A stretch of 15,084 nucleotides of DNA, taken from contig JAATVR010000818.1 in assembly GCA_014523665.1 (NCBI GenBank), positions 1 through 15,084 on the forward strand, in the 5' to 3' direction. The position numbers and the translations under genes are program-made. This stretch comes from Nitrososphaerales archaeon TH526. GTDB lineage: Archaea > Thermoproteota > Nitrososphaeria > Nitrososphaerales > Nitrososphaeraceae. Below the pieces are notes generated by a model. That model saw only the letters and a list, made by a program, of their open reading frames with translations, did not search any database and was not told where the DNA came from. Below, one piece after another: positions 6,994 through 14,235 of the stretch (position 1 is its first letter; the number at the start of each line of letters is the position of its first letter).

Positions 6994-9900
6994 TCACGGA
7001 TTGGACTGTAGGCTTGGACTTAGCTTTTTGCCGTAATTATATTTTACAACATAGGAAACACCATCTTTAGGATAGACGCCATAAACTAGACTTGCTCTGG
7101 CCACGGTAGAATCTTTCAGAGTGACCATGATGATCTGGTTGTCTATAGATCGTCTTAAGAGAACACTCAGTAATCTTTCCGTGTTCTGCGCATCCAGATG
7201 AGCATCGACTTCATCCATTAGATAAAAGGGAGAGGGCTTTAGTGATTGTAATGCTAATAAAAATATAGTTGCGGCCATAGTTTTTTCTCCCCCAGAAAGC
7301 GATGTCGATTCGCGCCTAGGTTTGTCAGGAAATTGTACTACTAACATAATACCACTTGTTTCTTCAGCTGGGTTTTCAATTTCAAGCCAAGCTGATCCAC
7401 CACCACTCACTTCGGTAAATGTCTGTCTGATGTTCTGATCCACCTTGGAAAATGCATTATCAAATACTTGGCTTTTTTCTTTAGCAATCTCCTCTATGAA
7501 CTCAACAATCGAGTTACGTTCGACCTCCAATTCATTTCTTCGTTCAGACATACTCCGATAGCCTCCAATTATTTCAGAATATACGTCCTTCGCACGTAAG
7601 TTAACCCTAGTCCTTATAGAATCATACTCCGCATTCAAATTCTCCAATATTATGTCTACATTTAGGTCTTGTGGCATTTCCTCATAATTTAATGACCTAA
7701 GCTCCGCAGTTAGCTCTTCATATTTAAGACCCAGCTGTTCGATATCTCTTTTATAGATGGCAATATCGCGGTCTAGGGTAGAATATTCCCTAGACAATTT
7801 GCGTTCATTTTCTCGAATCATCTTTATTTTCTGTTCGTAGTCAGATACTACTCCATAAGATTTCCCAGTTGAATCAATAATGTTCTGTTCCTTCTGTCTA
7901 AGCGTCAAAATTTCAGAATCCACTATACTTAGGTTCTTTCCCATTTCAACTGATTCGGTACGCTTTTGTTGCAATTCATTTAGAAGTTGTTTCTCCTCTT
8001 CAGAGAGTTCTTTAATCTTTTGTAGAATGAGTTGCACCAGTGATCTCATCGGAGTGGATTCAGTAATCTTCTCCCTGAGTTCCAAATCGGTTTTCTCGAT
8101 AGTCCTCAAGATATTGTTTTTTTCACTTTGCAAGCTTGCAAATTCGTCACTCCCATACAACTTGTCTATCCTTTCTGACAGCAACATTAATTTACTCATT
8201 AGGGATTTGGACTGAGATAGACGAGCCTCAAACTTCAATTGCACATGATCAGTATTTTCCCACTCTTCTCGAATTGTTACGGCTTCATCGATTCGTGTCC
8301 TTAACAAATCTTTCATGCCAGAGATGGACTCCTCTATGGAAGAAATTCTTTCACGTAAACTTGTGATGTTTGTTTCGGCCCTAAATTCCAATTTTTCTAA
8401 TTTTGACACATCGTTTGTAAGTCCTTCTAAGTTTGATTTTCTCATTTGTACGAATGAATTGAGATGTTTAGTAGAAGACTCTAATTTTCTTACAATCTCC
8501 GTAGTTAGAGAGGTCTTGCTTATGTCAAAGATCTTCGATCCGAAATCAATCGATAGTTGTACGCCACTTGGTTCAAATGATATGCCTGACAAGGATACAG
8601 ATTTGAATCCTCTCCTTGCTACCTCGTAACCAGTCGATGATGTACGAACAAGTACTATGTCTCGAAATAGGAACGTCACTAGTTGAGAGTACCCAGAGCT
8701 CACGAATCTGTCTAAACTTCCCAATATGCCAATAGAGTCGATTCCATAAAGTCTATCTATTTCAGATTTTCTGGTATTATAATTCAATATGTCGAGAGGA
8801 ATTATTCTAACTCGAGGTAACTTTTTGTCCATCGAATACCTAAGAAGAGAAATCATAGATTTTATGTCGGATACTACAATTGCCCTCATCCAATCCGATG
8901 CAGCAGCAAGAATAGCCCTCTCATAGACTCTTTCGAACTTTATTAAGTCTTGCACTAATCCCACTATTCCTAGGGACTCGGAGGCTTCTAACAAACTCGT
9001 AATAGCAAAGTACTCTGTATTTGGATTTCTCATGACCTGGGTAATATCGTCGTACCTATGAGATACAGCGTGTTGCGCAGTAACCACAAGTCGTGAAGAA
9101 GTAGAGAGGTCTTGCTCAACACGTTTCTTTATATCCAAAAGCCTCCCTGCAGAATTGTTACAAGATTGAAGGTGTTGTAAATATATTTGGAGGTCATTAT
9201 TTTGCAAATGATTTAGAATATTGAACTTAGAAATTTGATTTCTTTGCGACAAGACCACTGCGTTAGCACTTTCCGTAGCTCTCTGTATTTGTGCCCTTCT
9301 CTCCTCTAATCTGGCGAGAACTGCTTCGAAATGACTCTGGATTCGAAGTAAAACATTTGATCTCCCATCAATGTTAACCTTTTTTGTATGATACACACCT
9401 TCTGTGGATGCTATCTTGTCAATTTTTCCATTTATAGTATTTAATTCAGACGTGAGGTCACTCATATCGGATCTCTTTAATTGTATGCTATGCTCAATCT
9501 TTTCAAATTCCAGTTGTGAACCAGACAGCTTATCTTCGAGAGTTACTTTCTCAAGTTCGATTGATTTCAACCTCCTCTCAATATTTATGATTCGCTGTTC
9601 CGCTTCTTTCAGAACTGCTCGGTTCCTTTCTGATTCGTAGACGATAATTGATAATTTCCCTTCTACTAATGCCTTATCCTTATTTGTAATATCCAACTCT
9701 TTCATATATTTAGCTCTTTCCTGCTCGATATCTTCGATTTGGGCATTCAATTTTCTAATCTCATCTTCTAATGATGAAGAACGAGAGCTTGAACTGTTTA
9801 AGCGGTTTTCTATTGATTCAGTCTTTGATCGAGTTGACACGATAACGTTTGAAATCCTGATGGCTCGATATCTTTTGATTTCATTTTCGATACTCAGAAA

Positions 9901-10545
9901 TTTCATTTGTTCATTTCTTTCAATTTCAAGTTCATCAATTCTCTTTCTAACTTCATCGATCCGCGCGAAGGCAACTTCTAACCGTCTATCTGATTCATCA
10001 AGCTGCTTTAGTGCTTCAGTTTTCTTCTCATCAAAGTAGGATAAACCAATTATATCTTCAATAATTCTTCTCCGTTCATCAGAATTGAGTTCAGAAATTC
10101 TAGTTATCATACCCTGTTGGACGATATTCAACTTATTCGAAGTAGCAATTACGATCTCCAAAAGCTCAACTATAGTCCCTTTAGTAACTTTTTTTCCATT
10201 GAGATAGTACTCACTTTCTCCTGTTTGGCCTTCCATATCTCGTGTCAACGTGACATTGTCCGAATCGATAGGGATTCCTCGATCGTGATTGTCAAAGGTG
10301 AGGCTTACGTGGATCATCTTATGATGGGTATTCTGACTGTCATGGAAAAGTGACTGAAATCTATCTACTCTAAGTACCCTTGGACTATTCTCTCCAAGAG
10401 CAAACATTATCGCGTCAAGAATGTTACTCTTTCCTGAACCATTTGGGCCAGTGACTGCTATAAGCCCTTTATCAAATGTTAAGACGGAATTCTTAAAACC
10501 AAACGACTTGAAACCATAGACCTCTAGTTTTTTTATATGCACCAA
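6994..10545 (-). CDS. smc: Chromosome segregation protein SMC
   Basis: A structural-maintenance-of-chromosomes ATPase that compacts and segregates DNA as a ring-shaped dimer. At 1183 residues it has the full SMC length. The N-terminal head carries Walker A GPNGSGKS at 33-40 and the Q-loop QQG at 143-145. A first coiled coil runs from about 170 to 500, rich in Glu, Lys, Arg and Leu heptads. The hinge, from about 520 to 670, starts with GIVGLVQDLIKFE. A second coiled coil follows to about 1020. The C-terminal head has signature LSGGEK at 1083-1088 and Walker B FYLMDEVDAHLD at 1107-1118 (Asp1111, Glu1112). The start is TTG at 10545, with GTG at 10542 as the only near alternative; both give the typical beginning HIKKLEVYGFKSF. 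AT-rich TATA-like stretches lie at 10571-10590. No scpA or scpB gene adjoins it, and the next gene upstream on the same strand is an unrecognised protein about 300 bp away. Confidence 0.96.
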   Translation of the reverse strand: MVHIKKLEVYGFKSFGFKNSVLTFDKGLIAVTGPNGSGKSNILDAIMFALGENSPRVLRVDRFQSLFHDSQNTHHKMIHVSLTFDNHDRGIPIDSDNVTLTRDMEGQTGESEYYLNGKKVTKGTIVELLEIVIATSNKLNIVQQGMITRISELNSDERRRIIEDIIGLSYFDEKKTEALKQLDESDRRLEVAFARIDEVRKRIDELEIERNEQMKFLSIENEIKRYRAIRISNVIVSTRSKTESIENRLNSSSSRSSSLEDEIRKLNAQIEDIEQERAKYMKELDITNKDKALVEGKLSIIVYESERNRAVLKEAEQRIINIERRLKSIELEKVTLEDKLSGSQLEFEKIEHSIQLKRSDMSDLTSELNTINGKIDKIASTEGVYHTKKVNIDGRSNVLLRIQSHFEAVLARLEERRAQIQRATESANAVVLSQRNQISKFNILNHLQNNDLQIYLQHLQSCNNSAGRLLDIKKRVEQDLSTSSRLVVTAQHAVSHRYDDITQVMRNPNTEYFAITSLLEASESLGIVGLVQDLIKFERVYERAILAAASDWMRAIVVSDIKSMISLLRYSMDKKLPRVRIIPLDILNYNTRKSEIDRLYGIDSIGILGSLDRFVSSGYSQLVTFLFRDIVLVRTSSTGYEVARRGFKSVSLSGISFEPSGVQLSIDFGSKIFDISKTSLTTEIVRKLESSTKHLNSFVQMRKSNLEGLTNDVSKLEKLEFRAETNITSLRERISSIEESISGMKDLLRTRIDEAVTIREEWENTDHVQLKFEARLSQSKSLMSKLMLLSERIDKLYGSDEFASLQSEKNNILRTIEKTDLELREKITESTPMRSLVQLILQKIKELSEEEKQLLNELQQKRTESVEMGKNLSIVDSEILTLRQKEQNIIDSTGKSYGVVSDYEQKIKMIRENERKLSREYSTLDRDIAIYKRDIEQLGLKYEELTAELRSLNYEEMPQDLNVDIILENLNAEYDSIRTRVNLRAKDVYSEIIGGYRSMSERRNELEVERNSIVEFIEEIAKEKSQVFDNAFSKVDQNIRQTFTEVSGGGSAWLEIENPAEETSGIMLVVQFPDKPRRESTSLSGGEKTMAATIFLLALQSLKPSPFYLMDEVDAHLDAQNTERLLSVLLRRSIDNQIIMVTLKDSTVARASLVYGVYPKDGVSYVVKYNYGKKLSPSLQSNP

Positions 10546-10846
10546 GGACAGAGGACCAGTATCCTGTTGATATTAATATGTTTTATTTAATAAAGATTGA
10601 TTCGTCCCCTGAAACCGTCCCTGGAAATCAGAGGTTCAGACTCTTCTTTCATGCCTTTACAAGATTTCGTATTTCGTGGAATTTTTCGCTGACCTGCTTT
10701 TGCTATCTAAAGTGACTTTTGACTCGCTCTGATTCATGAGACCTATAGATTGGATTCTCTGAAAAAGACAATGCTATCCGTTCAAATCCTAAATAAGATC
10801 AGAAAATTGCATATTTTGATGAAAACCATAAAAGACCTTCGCTAAA
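10546..10846. other. Spacer upstream of smc
   Basis: Holds the likely smc promoter next to the gene. The rest shows no gene, RNA or repeat that I can support. Short stretches resembling a tRNA T-arm (near 10635 and 10773) lack pairing stems and the rest of a cloverleaf. The gap of about 300 bp, with a promoter-like region, suggests that smc is not obligatorily co-transcribed with the unknown gene before it. Confidence 0.4.
10571..10590 (-). promoter_or_regulatory. TATA-like region for smc
   Basis: On the minus strand two AT-rich blocks, TTAAATAAAA (10590-10581) and CATATTAATA (10580-10571), lie about 41 and 30 nt before the TTG start of smc. Either could serve as the TATA box of a leaderless or short-leader transcript. 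Which one is used cannot be told. Confidence 0.4.
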
Positions 10847-11527
10847 TTAAGTAAGAATCCGCATAAAATCCATAATGAGATTCTGCTGATCTTTATTTGA
10901 ATTTATAAATGCATCGAGTAACTCCCTCTCGACTCCAATGTGGTCAGAAATGACCGATTTAAAGTTGTTCACATTCATAGGTGTAATGCTATCCACTACA
11001 CCAATACTATACGAATGAATGTATTCGTTGATAATTTTTGATACGAAATGAGGGGCAATGATCATCAAGAGAAGTATACCATCATAAAGGATCTTTTCTT
11101 CCCTGTTCACAGGCTTTAGTGCGCCAATAAATGCTTCCAAAGACTTGGTTCTGTGTTCTTTCCCAAGCTCTTCAATGGATGATGCCACTAACAATCCTGC
11201 ATCAGTTAATTCATAGAATGGTACTCCTTCCAACTGCAAGGCTCTAGGTCCACGCCTTAATGGTAACCTGCCTCCTTCCTTTACTACGCCTGAAGGAATG
11301 AGGACCTCGTCAAGGTCTCGAAAAATTCCTGAATAAATGTTCTGCCACAATATTCCATGCTTTTTCGCAATCACGTGAGCAATTGAAGTTCTTGTACGCA
11401 ACTCCGGGCTTTGTTCAGAGGCAAGATGGGCGATAATTCCTCTTTGCCTTTTCGCTTCTCCAGTAAACTTATCCTTCCGAGTCTTGAATGTGTCAAATAT
11501 AGCAATGTTGTATTTTGTGCCTTTCAA
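10847..11527 (-). CDS. Unrecognised 226-residue protein, possible winged-helix region
   Basis: I do not recognise a family. The protein is soluble, with no signal peptide or membrane span. The N-terminal third is basic (KTRKDKFTGEAKRQRG at about 16-31). A stretch from about 60 to 115 reads like helix-helix-strand-turn-strand: VIAKKHGILWQNIYSGIF, then VPFYELTDAGLLVASSI. That is typical of a winged-helix DNA-binding module whose wing precedes a TDAG-like segment. The C-terminal half, from about 125 on, is helical with a hydrophobic LLLMIIAP segment. The start is TTG at 11527. The frame stays open 18 codons further up to codons such as ATT, with no ATG, GTG or TTG, so TTG is the best canonical choice. 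It lies upstream of smc on the same strand and diverges from guaB. A transcription regulator or DNA-associated protein is a guess from the pattern only. Confidence 0.7.
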   Translation of the reverse strand: MKGTKYNIAIFDTFKTRKDKFTGEAKRQRGIIAHLASEQSPELRTRTSIAHVIAKKHGILWQNIYSGIFRDLDEVLIPSGVVKEGGRLPLRRGPRALQLEGVPFYELTDAGLLVASSIEELGKEHRTKSLEAFIGALKPVNREEKILYDGILLLMIIAPHFVSKIINEYIHSYSIGVVDSITPMNVNNFKSVISDHIGVERELLDAFINSNKDQQNLIMDFMRILT

Positions 11528-11566
11528 AGATAAAGCCTCTGCAACATCAAATTCTTGGTGAAATAT

Positions 11567-11574
11567 TATTTTAA
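11567..11574 (-). promoter_or_regulatory. TATA-like box for the 226-residue protein gene
   Basis: On the minus strand TTAAAATA lies about 41 nt before the TTG at 11527, predicting a leader of roughly 15 nt. The match is moderate. It shares the divergent intergenic region with the guaB promoter about 160 bp away. Confidence 0.35.
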
Positions 11575-11733
11575 TCTGTTGGTATTTCAGATCTCAACAC
11601 TGGTTCTAGTGACCCCTGAAAGGTTGGAACTCTGTGAGCCATTATTGATTAAAGAGGTTACCCTCCGTAACACCGCTCAACCAATTTTGAACCCTTGTCT
11701 AACCTTCAATTAGTTCAAGAATTTAAGGCAAAA

Positions 11734-11741
11734 CTTATAAT
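11734..11741 (+). promoter_or_regulatory. TATA box for guaB
   Basis: CTTATAAT lies about 35 nt before the TTG start of guaB, placing the transcription start near 11763 and leaving a leader of about 10 nt. Good spacing and a good consensus match. Confidence 0.5.
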
Positions 11742-11772
11742 CCCTCTGTTGAACACGTAATTAAGGTATTAT

Positions 11773-13209
11773 TTGGAGATTACAGAGGGATTAACTTTTG
11801 ATGACGTTCTTATCGTTCCAACTAGATCACACATCATCTCTCGGAGTCAAACTAATTTGAGGACAAGGCTATCACGAAATATTTTCCTTAACATTCCCTT
11901 GATTAGCGCAAATATGGATACGATCACCGAGTCAGGAATGGCTATTGCTTTAGCGCGCGAAGGTGGGATAGGGATCATACACAGATTTATGACTATTGCA
12001 GATCAGGTTGATGAAGTATTGAGGGTTAAGAGATCCGAATCAGTCATGATTGAGCAACCATATACCGTTGGCCAGGACATGAATGTAGTAGATGTAAGAA
12101 AGCTGATGACAACCTATGGGGTATCAGGTTTGCTCGTTGAAGATAATGGTCACAAATTAATGGGGATCATCACCAGACGAGACATAACCTTTGAGAGTAA
12201 CCCAACGAAAAAAGTGTCTCATTCAATGAGCAGAGATGTAATTACGGCCCAAAAAGGAATCACCATAGACGAAGCTAAGGAAATTCTTCATAAACATAGA
12301 ATAGAAAAGCTACCGGTAGTTGATAAGAAATATCATATAGTAGGACTAATTACAAGTAAAGACATTCTCAAGATGGAGCAGTATCCGTACGCTTCTAAAG
12401 ATAAGAAAGGGAGATTACTTGTAGGCGCAGCCGTAGGCGTCAAGGGTGATTTTCTTGAAAGAACTGAGACATTGCTAGAGGCTGGGGCTGATGTGATTGT
12501 GGTTGATATTGCACACGGACATAGCGACAATGCAATAAATGCGGTAAAAATGATAAAGAAGGCATTTCCAAATTGTGAACTTATCGCAGGAAATGTTGCA
12601 ACAGGAAAGGGATCGAAGGATCTCATTAGAGCTGGAGTAGATGCCGTGAAGGTCGGCGTTGGTTCTGGATCCATATGCATTACACGAGTCATTACAGGCT
12701 CAGGAGTACCTCAGGTCACCGCGGTCATCGACAGTGCCGAAGTAACAAAAGATTATGATATTCCGATTATCTCTGATGGAGGAATAAGAACATCTGGTGA
12801 TGCCACCAAGGCCCTTGCTGCTGGAGCGTCTTCTGTTATGGTTGGAAGTCTCTTTGGCGGCACAGATGAAAGTCCTGGCAAGACACTCGTGAAGAACGGC
12901 AAGAAATTTAAGATGTACAGAGGAATGGCTTCCTTTTATGCATCATTGGGTAGAAAGTACCGTGAAGAGGGGTCACAGGTAATCGAATCCGACGATCTGA
13001 ATGACTACGTGCCCGAAGGAGTAGAAGCAATGGTAAGTTACAAAGGGAGCGTGGTCGACATTATTAGGCAGTTGGTTGGGGGTCTTCGTTCTGGGCTTAG
13101 CTACTGTGGTGCAAAGACAATTGTAGAAATGCAAAAGAATGCAAAGTTCATAAAAATCACTTCAGCTGGGTATGTAGAAAGCCTCCCTCACGACGTTGAA
13201 GTAGTATGA
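11773..13209 (+). CDS. guaB: Inosine-5'-monophosphate dehydrogenase
   Basis: Oxidises IMP to XMP with NAD+, the committed step toward GMP. The 478 residues have the usual layout. The barrel begins with [13 protein letters not shown] at 7-19. A pair of CBS domains is inserted at about 95-200 (recognisable as [10 protein letters not shown]... and [10 protein letters not shown]...). The barrel then resumes at [10 protein letters not shown]. The catalytic loop [11 protein letters not shown] at 295-305 carries the nucleophile Cys302. IMP phosphate-binding segments follow in [10 protein letters not shown] (334-343) and MVGSLFGG (356-363). YRGMAS at 382-387 and [12 protein letters not shown] (414-425) form the mobile flap. 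The end, about 40 residues past the flap, is of normal length. CBS domains are known to mediate adenine/guanine nucleotide regulation in the family. The start is TTG at 11773, since the family motif begins within seven residues of it and no nearer ATG exists. It has its own promoter and diverges from the 226-residue gene. Confidence 0.96.
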   Translation: MEITEGLTFDDVLIVPTRSHIISRSQTNLRTRLSRNIFLNIPLISANMDTITESGMAIALAREGGIGIIHRFMTIADQVDEVLRVKRSESVMIEQPYTVGQDMNVVDVRKLMTTYGVSGLLVEDNGHKLMGIITRRDITFESNPTKKVSHSMSRDVITAQKGITIDEAKEILHKHRIEKLPVVDKKYHIVGLITSKDILKMEQYPYASKDKKGRLLVGAAVGVKGDFLERTETLLEAGADVIVVDIAHGHSDNAINAVKMIKKAFPNCELIAGNVATGKGSKDLIRAGVDAVKVGVGSGSICITRVITGSGVPQVTAVIDSAEVTKDYDIPIISDGGIRTSGDATKALAAGASSVMVGSLFGGTDESPGKTLVKNGKKFKMYRGMASFYASLGRKYREEGSQVIESDDLNDYVPEGVEAMVSYKGSVVDIIRQLVGGLRSGLSYCGAKTIVEMQKNAKFIKITSAGYVESLPHDVEVV

Positions 13210-13251
13210 TTTCTTAACAATGACAAATCCATCAAAAAATGTTGAATATAG

Positions 13252-13260
13252 AATATATAT
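13252..13260 (+). promoter_or_regulatory. TATA box for the secreted-protein gene at 13284
   Basis: AATATATAT lies about 28 nt before the ATG at 13284, the spacing of a leaderless archaeal mRNA. Between box and start is an imperfect palindromic patch (CTGAT TGAT ATCAG, 13261-13274) that might be an operator, though it could be chance. Confidence 0.5.
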
Positions 13261-13283
13261 CTGATTGATATCAGAATCAATTC

Positions 13284-13847
13284 ATGGCCTCGAATTTAAC
13301 AAGACTGTCAGCAGCTTTGCTTTTTTTGATTACAATACTGTTGGTTACTATCCCAGTCTACGCACAAGTGACAATTTTACCTGGCACTGACCTCCCTGAA
13401 ATTGAAATTCAACAACAGAACCAAACCACTCCGAACCAACCAGCCCAACAGCAGGCTACAGAATTGACGACCAATCTGACAACAGGTCTTGATACTAACA
13501 GCATCTCCCTAAAAATTGCCGCGGCTCACTACATCCCTTTGACTGTCGATCCTGGGAATCAAGTAAAGCTTTTTGTTGATTATAATGTATCAAATCCAGA
13601 GGTAATTGGCAAGCCAATAAATGCGATAATGGAGGTTTACGCTACAAACGAAACTTTGATCAGAACATCCTCTTTTCCAGCGCCTATAACTGCAAATGAG
13701 ACGGGTACAATTCAGCTTGCAACGACTTTTAATGACGATGCATTAAAGAATGTTACAGCTGTGGTCACAGTTACTGATCCGTCAAAAGAATCTCCCATAT
13801 CAGAGCCTCTAAGAGTTCCACTCACACTGGGCCAAGTGATTGAATGA
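13284..13847 (+). CDS. Secreted sequon-rich protein of unknown function
   Basis: A 187-residue exported protein with no family I recognise. The N-terminus is a classical signal peptide: Arg7, hydrophobic core about 9-24, and a likely cleavage after VYA at residue 27. A Gln/Asn/Thr-rich linker follows (about 42-72), then a compact domain from about 73 to 180 with alternating strands (LKIAAAHYIPLTVDPGNQV, AIMEVYATNETLI, AVVTVTDPSKESP) that suggests an immunoglobulin-like beta sandwich. Six sequons (N46, N64, N101, N122, N138, N156) would be glycosylated outside the cell. Unlike the other exported protein here, it has no PEFG motif or C-terminal membrane helix, so it should be released or held by partners. 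It lies 74 bp after guaB with its own TATA box. The ATG at 13284 gives a proper signal peptide. Secretion is well supported; function is not. Confidence 0.75.
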   Translation: MASNLTRLSAALLFLITILLVTIPVYAQVTILPGTDLPEIEIQQQNQTTPNQPAQQQATELTTNLTTGLDTNSISLKIAAAHYIPLTVDPGNQVKLFVDYNVSNPEVIGKPINAIMEVYATNETLIRTSSFPAPITANETGTIQLATTFNDDALKNVTAVVTVTDPSKESPISEPLRVPLTLGQVIE

Positions 13848-13907
13848 CACTCTAATATCACTTAACCACCAACTTTCGTTCCCTTATCAATTCAGAACTA
13901 TCAAGAC

Positions 13908-14132
13908 ATGGCTAGTCCCACAGCTTCTTGTTTGATTTGTGCTAGAGCAACTCATGACAAATATTGTGATTATCATTGTAAATCGTTCGACAAATTAGTT
14001 TCAGGGTATAATTTTTGGAAGAGAGCACTAGGAGAAATTTCTTGGGAAGATTATCTAACAAAATTACTTGAATTGCAGGAAACTGGTTCCTCTATAAGAG
14101 ACATAATCGAGAAGGAACTGCAAATTCAATAG
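13908..14132 (+). CDS. Small Cys-rich (probable zinc-binding) protein
   Basis: A 74-residue protein that I cannot name. Residues 8-24 have the pattern C-x2-C-x8-C-x3-C (Cys8, 11, 20, 24) with His23 beside the last cysteine, a spacing suited to a single zinc site. The rest is predicted helical: FWKRALGEISWEDYLTKL (about 36-53), then LQETGSSIRDIIEKEL, giving a short amphipathic bundle with several aromatic residues. There is no signal peptide. The size and layout, a small metal knuckle plus a helical hairpin, resemble small archaeal adaptor or nucleic-acid-binding proteins, but no specific function follows. It lies 60 bp after the secreted-protein gene on the same strand and converges with the thermosome gene. 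Its codon-like character, internal cysteine pattern and clean ATG argue for a real gene. Confidence 0.65.
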   Translation: MASPTASCLICARATHDKYCDYHCKSFDKLVSGYNFWKRALGEISWEDYLTKLLELQETGSSIRDIIEKELQIQ

Positions 14133-14197
14133 CTCTTTCGTACGTTATTGCAATACTCCTTATGTTTGGAGAGAAGAACAACATAAAGATATCAAAT

Positions 14198-14213
14198 ACC
14201 TCTTTGTAGAGGT
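14198..14213. repeat. Inverted repeat between convergent genes
   Basis: Arms ACCTCT and AGAGGT pair perfectly around a TTGT loop. It lies in the 100-bp space between the convergent small Cys-rich gene and the thermosome gene, about 20 bp beyond the thermosome stop, where a transcript-end hairpin would be placed. No long T run follows on either strand, so terminator function is only a possibility. Confidence 0.4.
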
Positions 14214-14235
14214 CGACGTTCTGGCCGACGAGTGG

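Noticed and set aside
7880..9640. Several open frames of 76-111 codons on the plus strand inside smc
   Set aside because: They are antisense to a long, motif-rich coiled-coil gene; their Ser/Phe/Leu-rich composition is what the reverse of Glu/Lys/Arg-rich codons produces.
10630..10800. tRNA-like T-loop fragments (GGTTCAGACT, CGTTCAAATCC)
   Set aside because: No pairing T-stem, anticodon arm or acceptor stem can be built around either.
10847..11527. ScpA kleisin, suggested by position near smc and similar size
   Set aside because: The typical kleisin N-terminal helices and C-terminal winged-helix sequence pattern are not visible.
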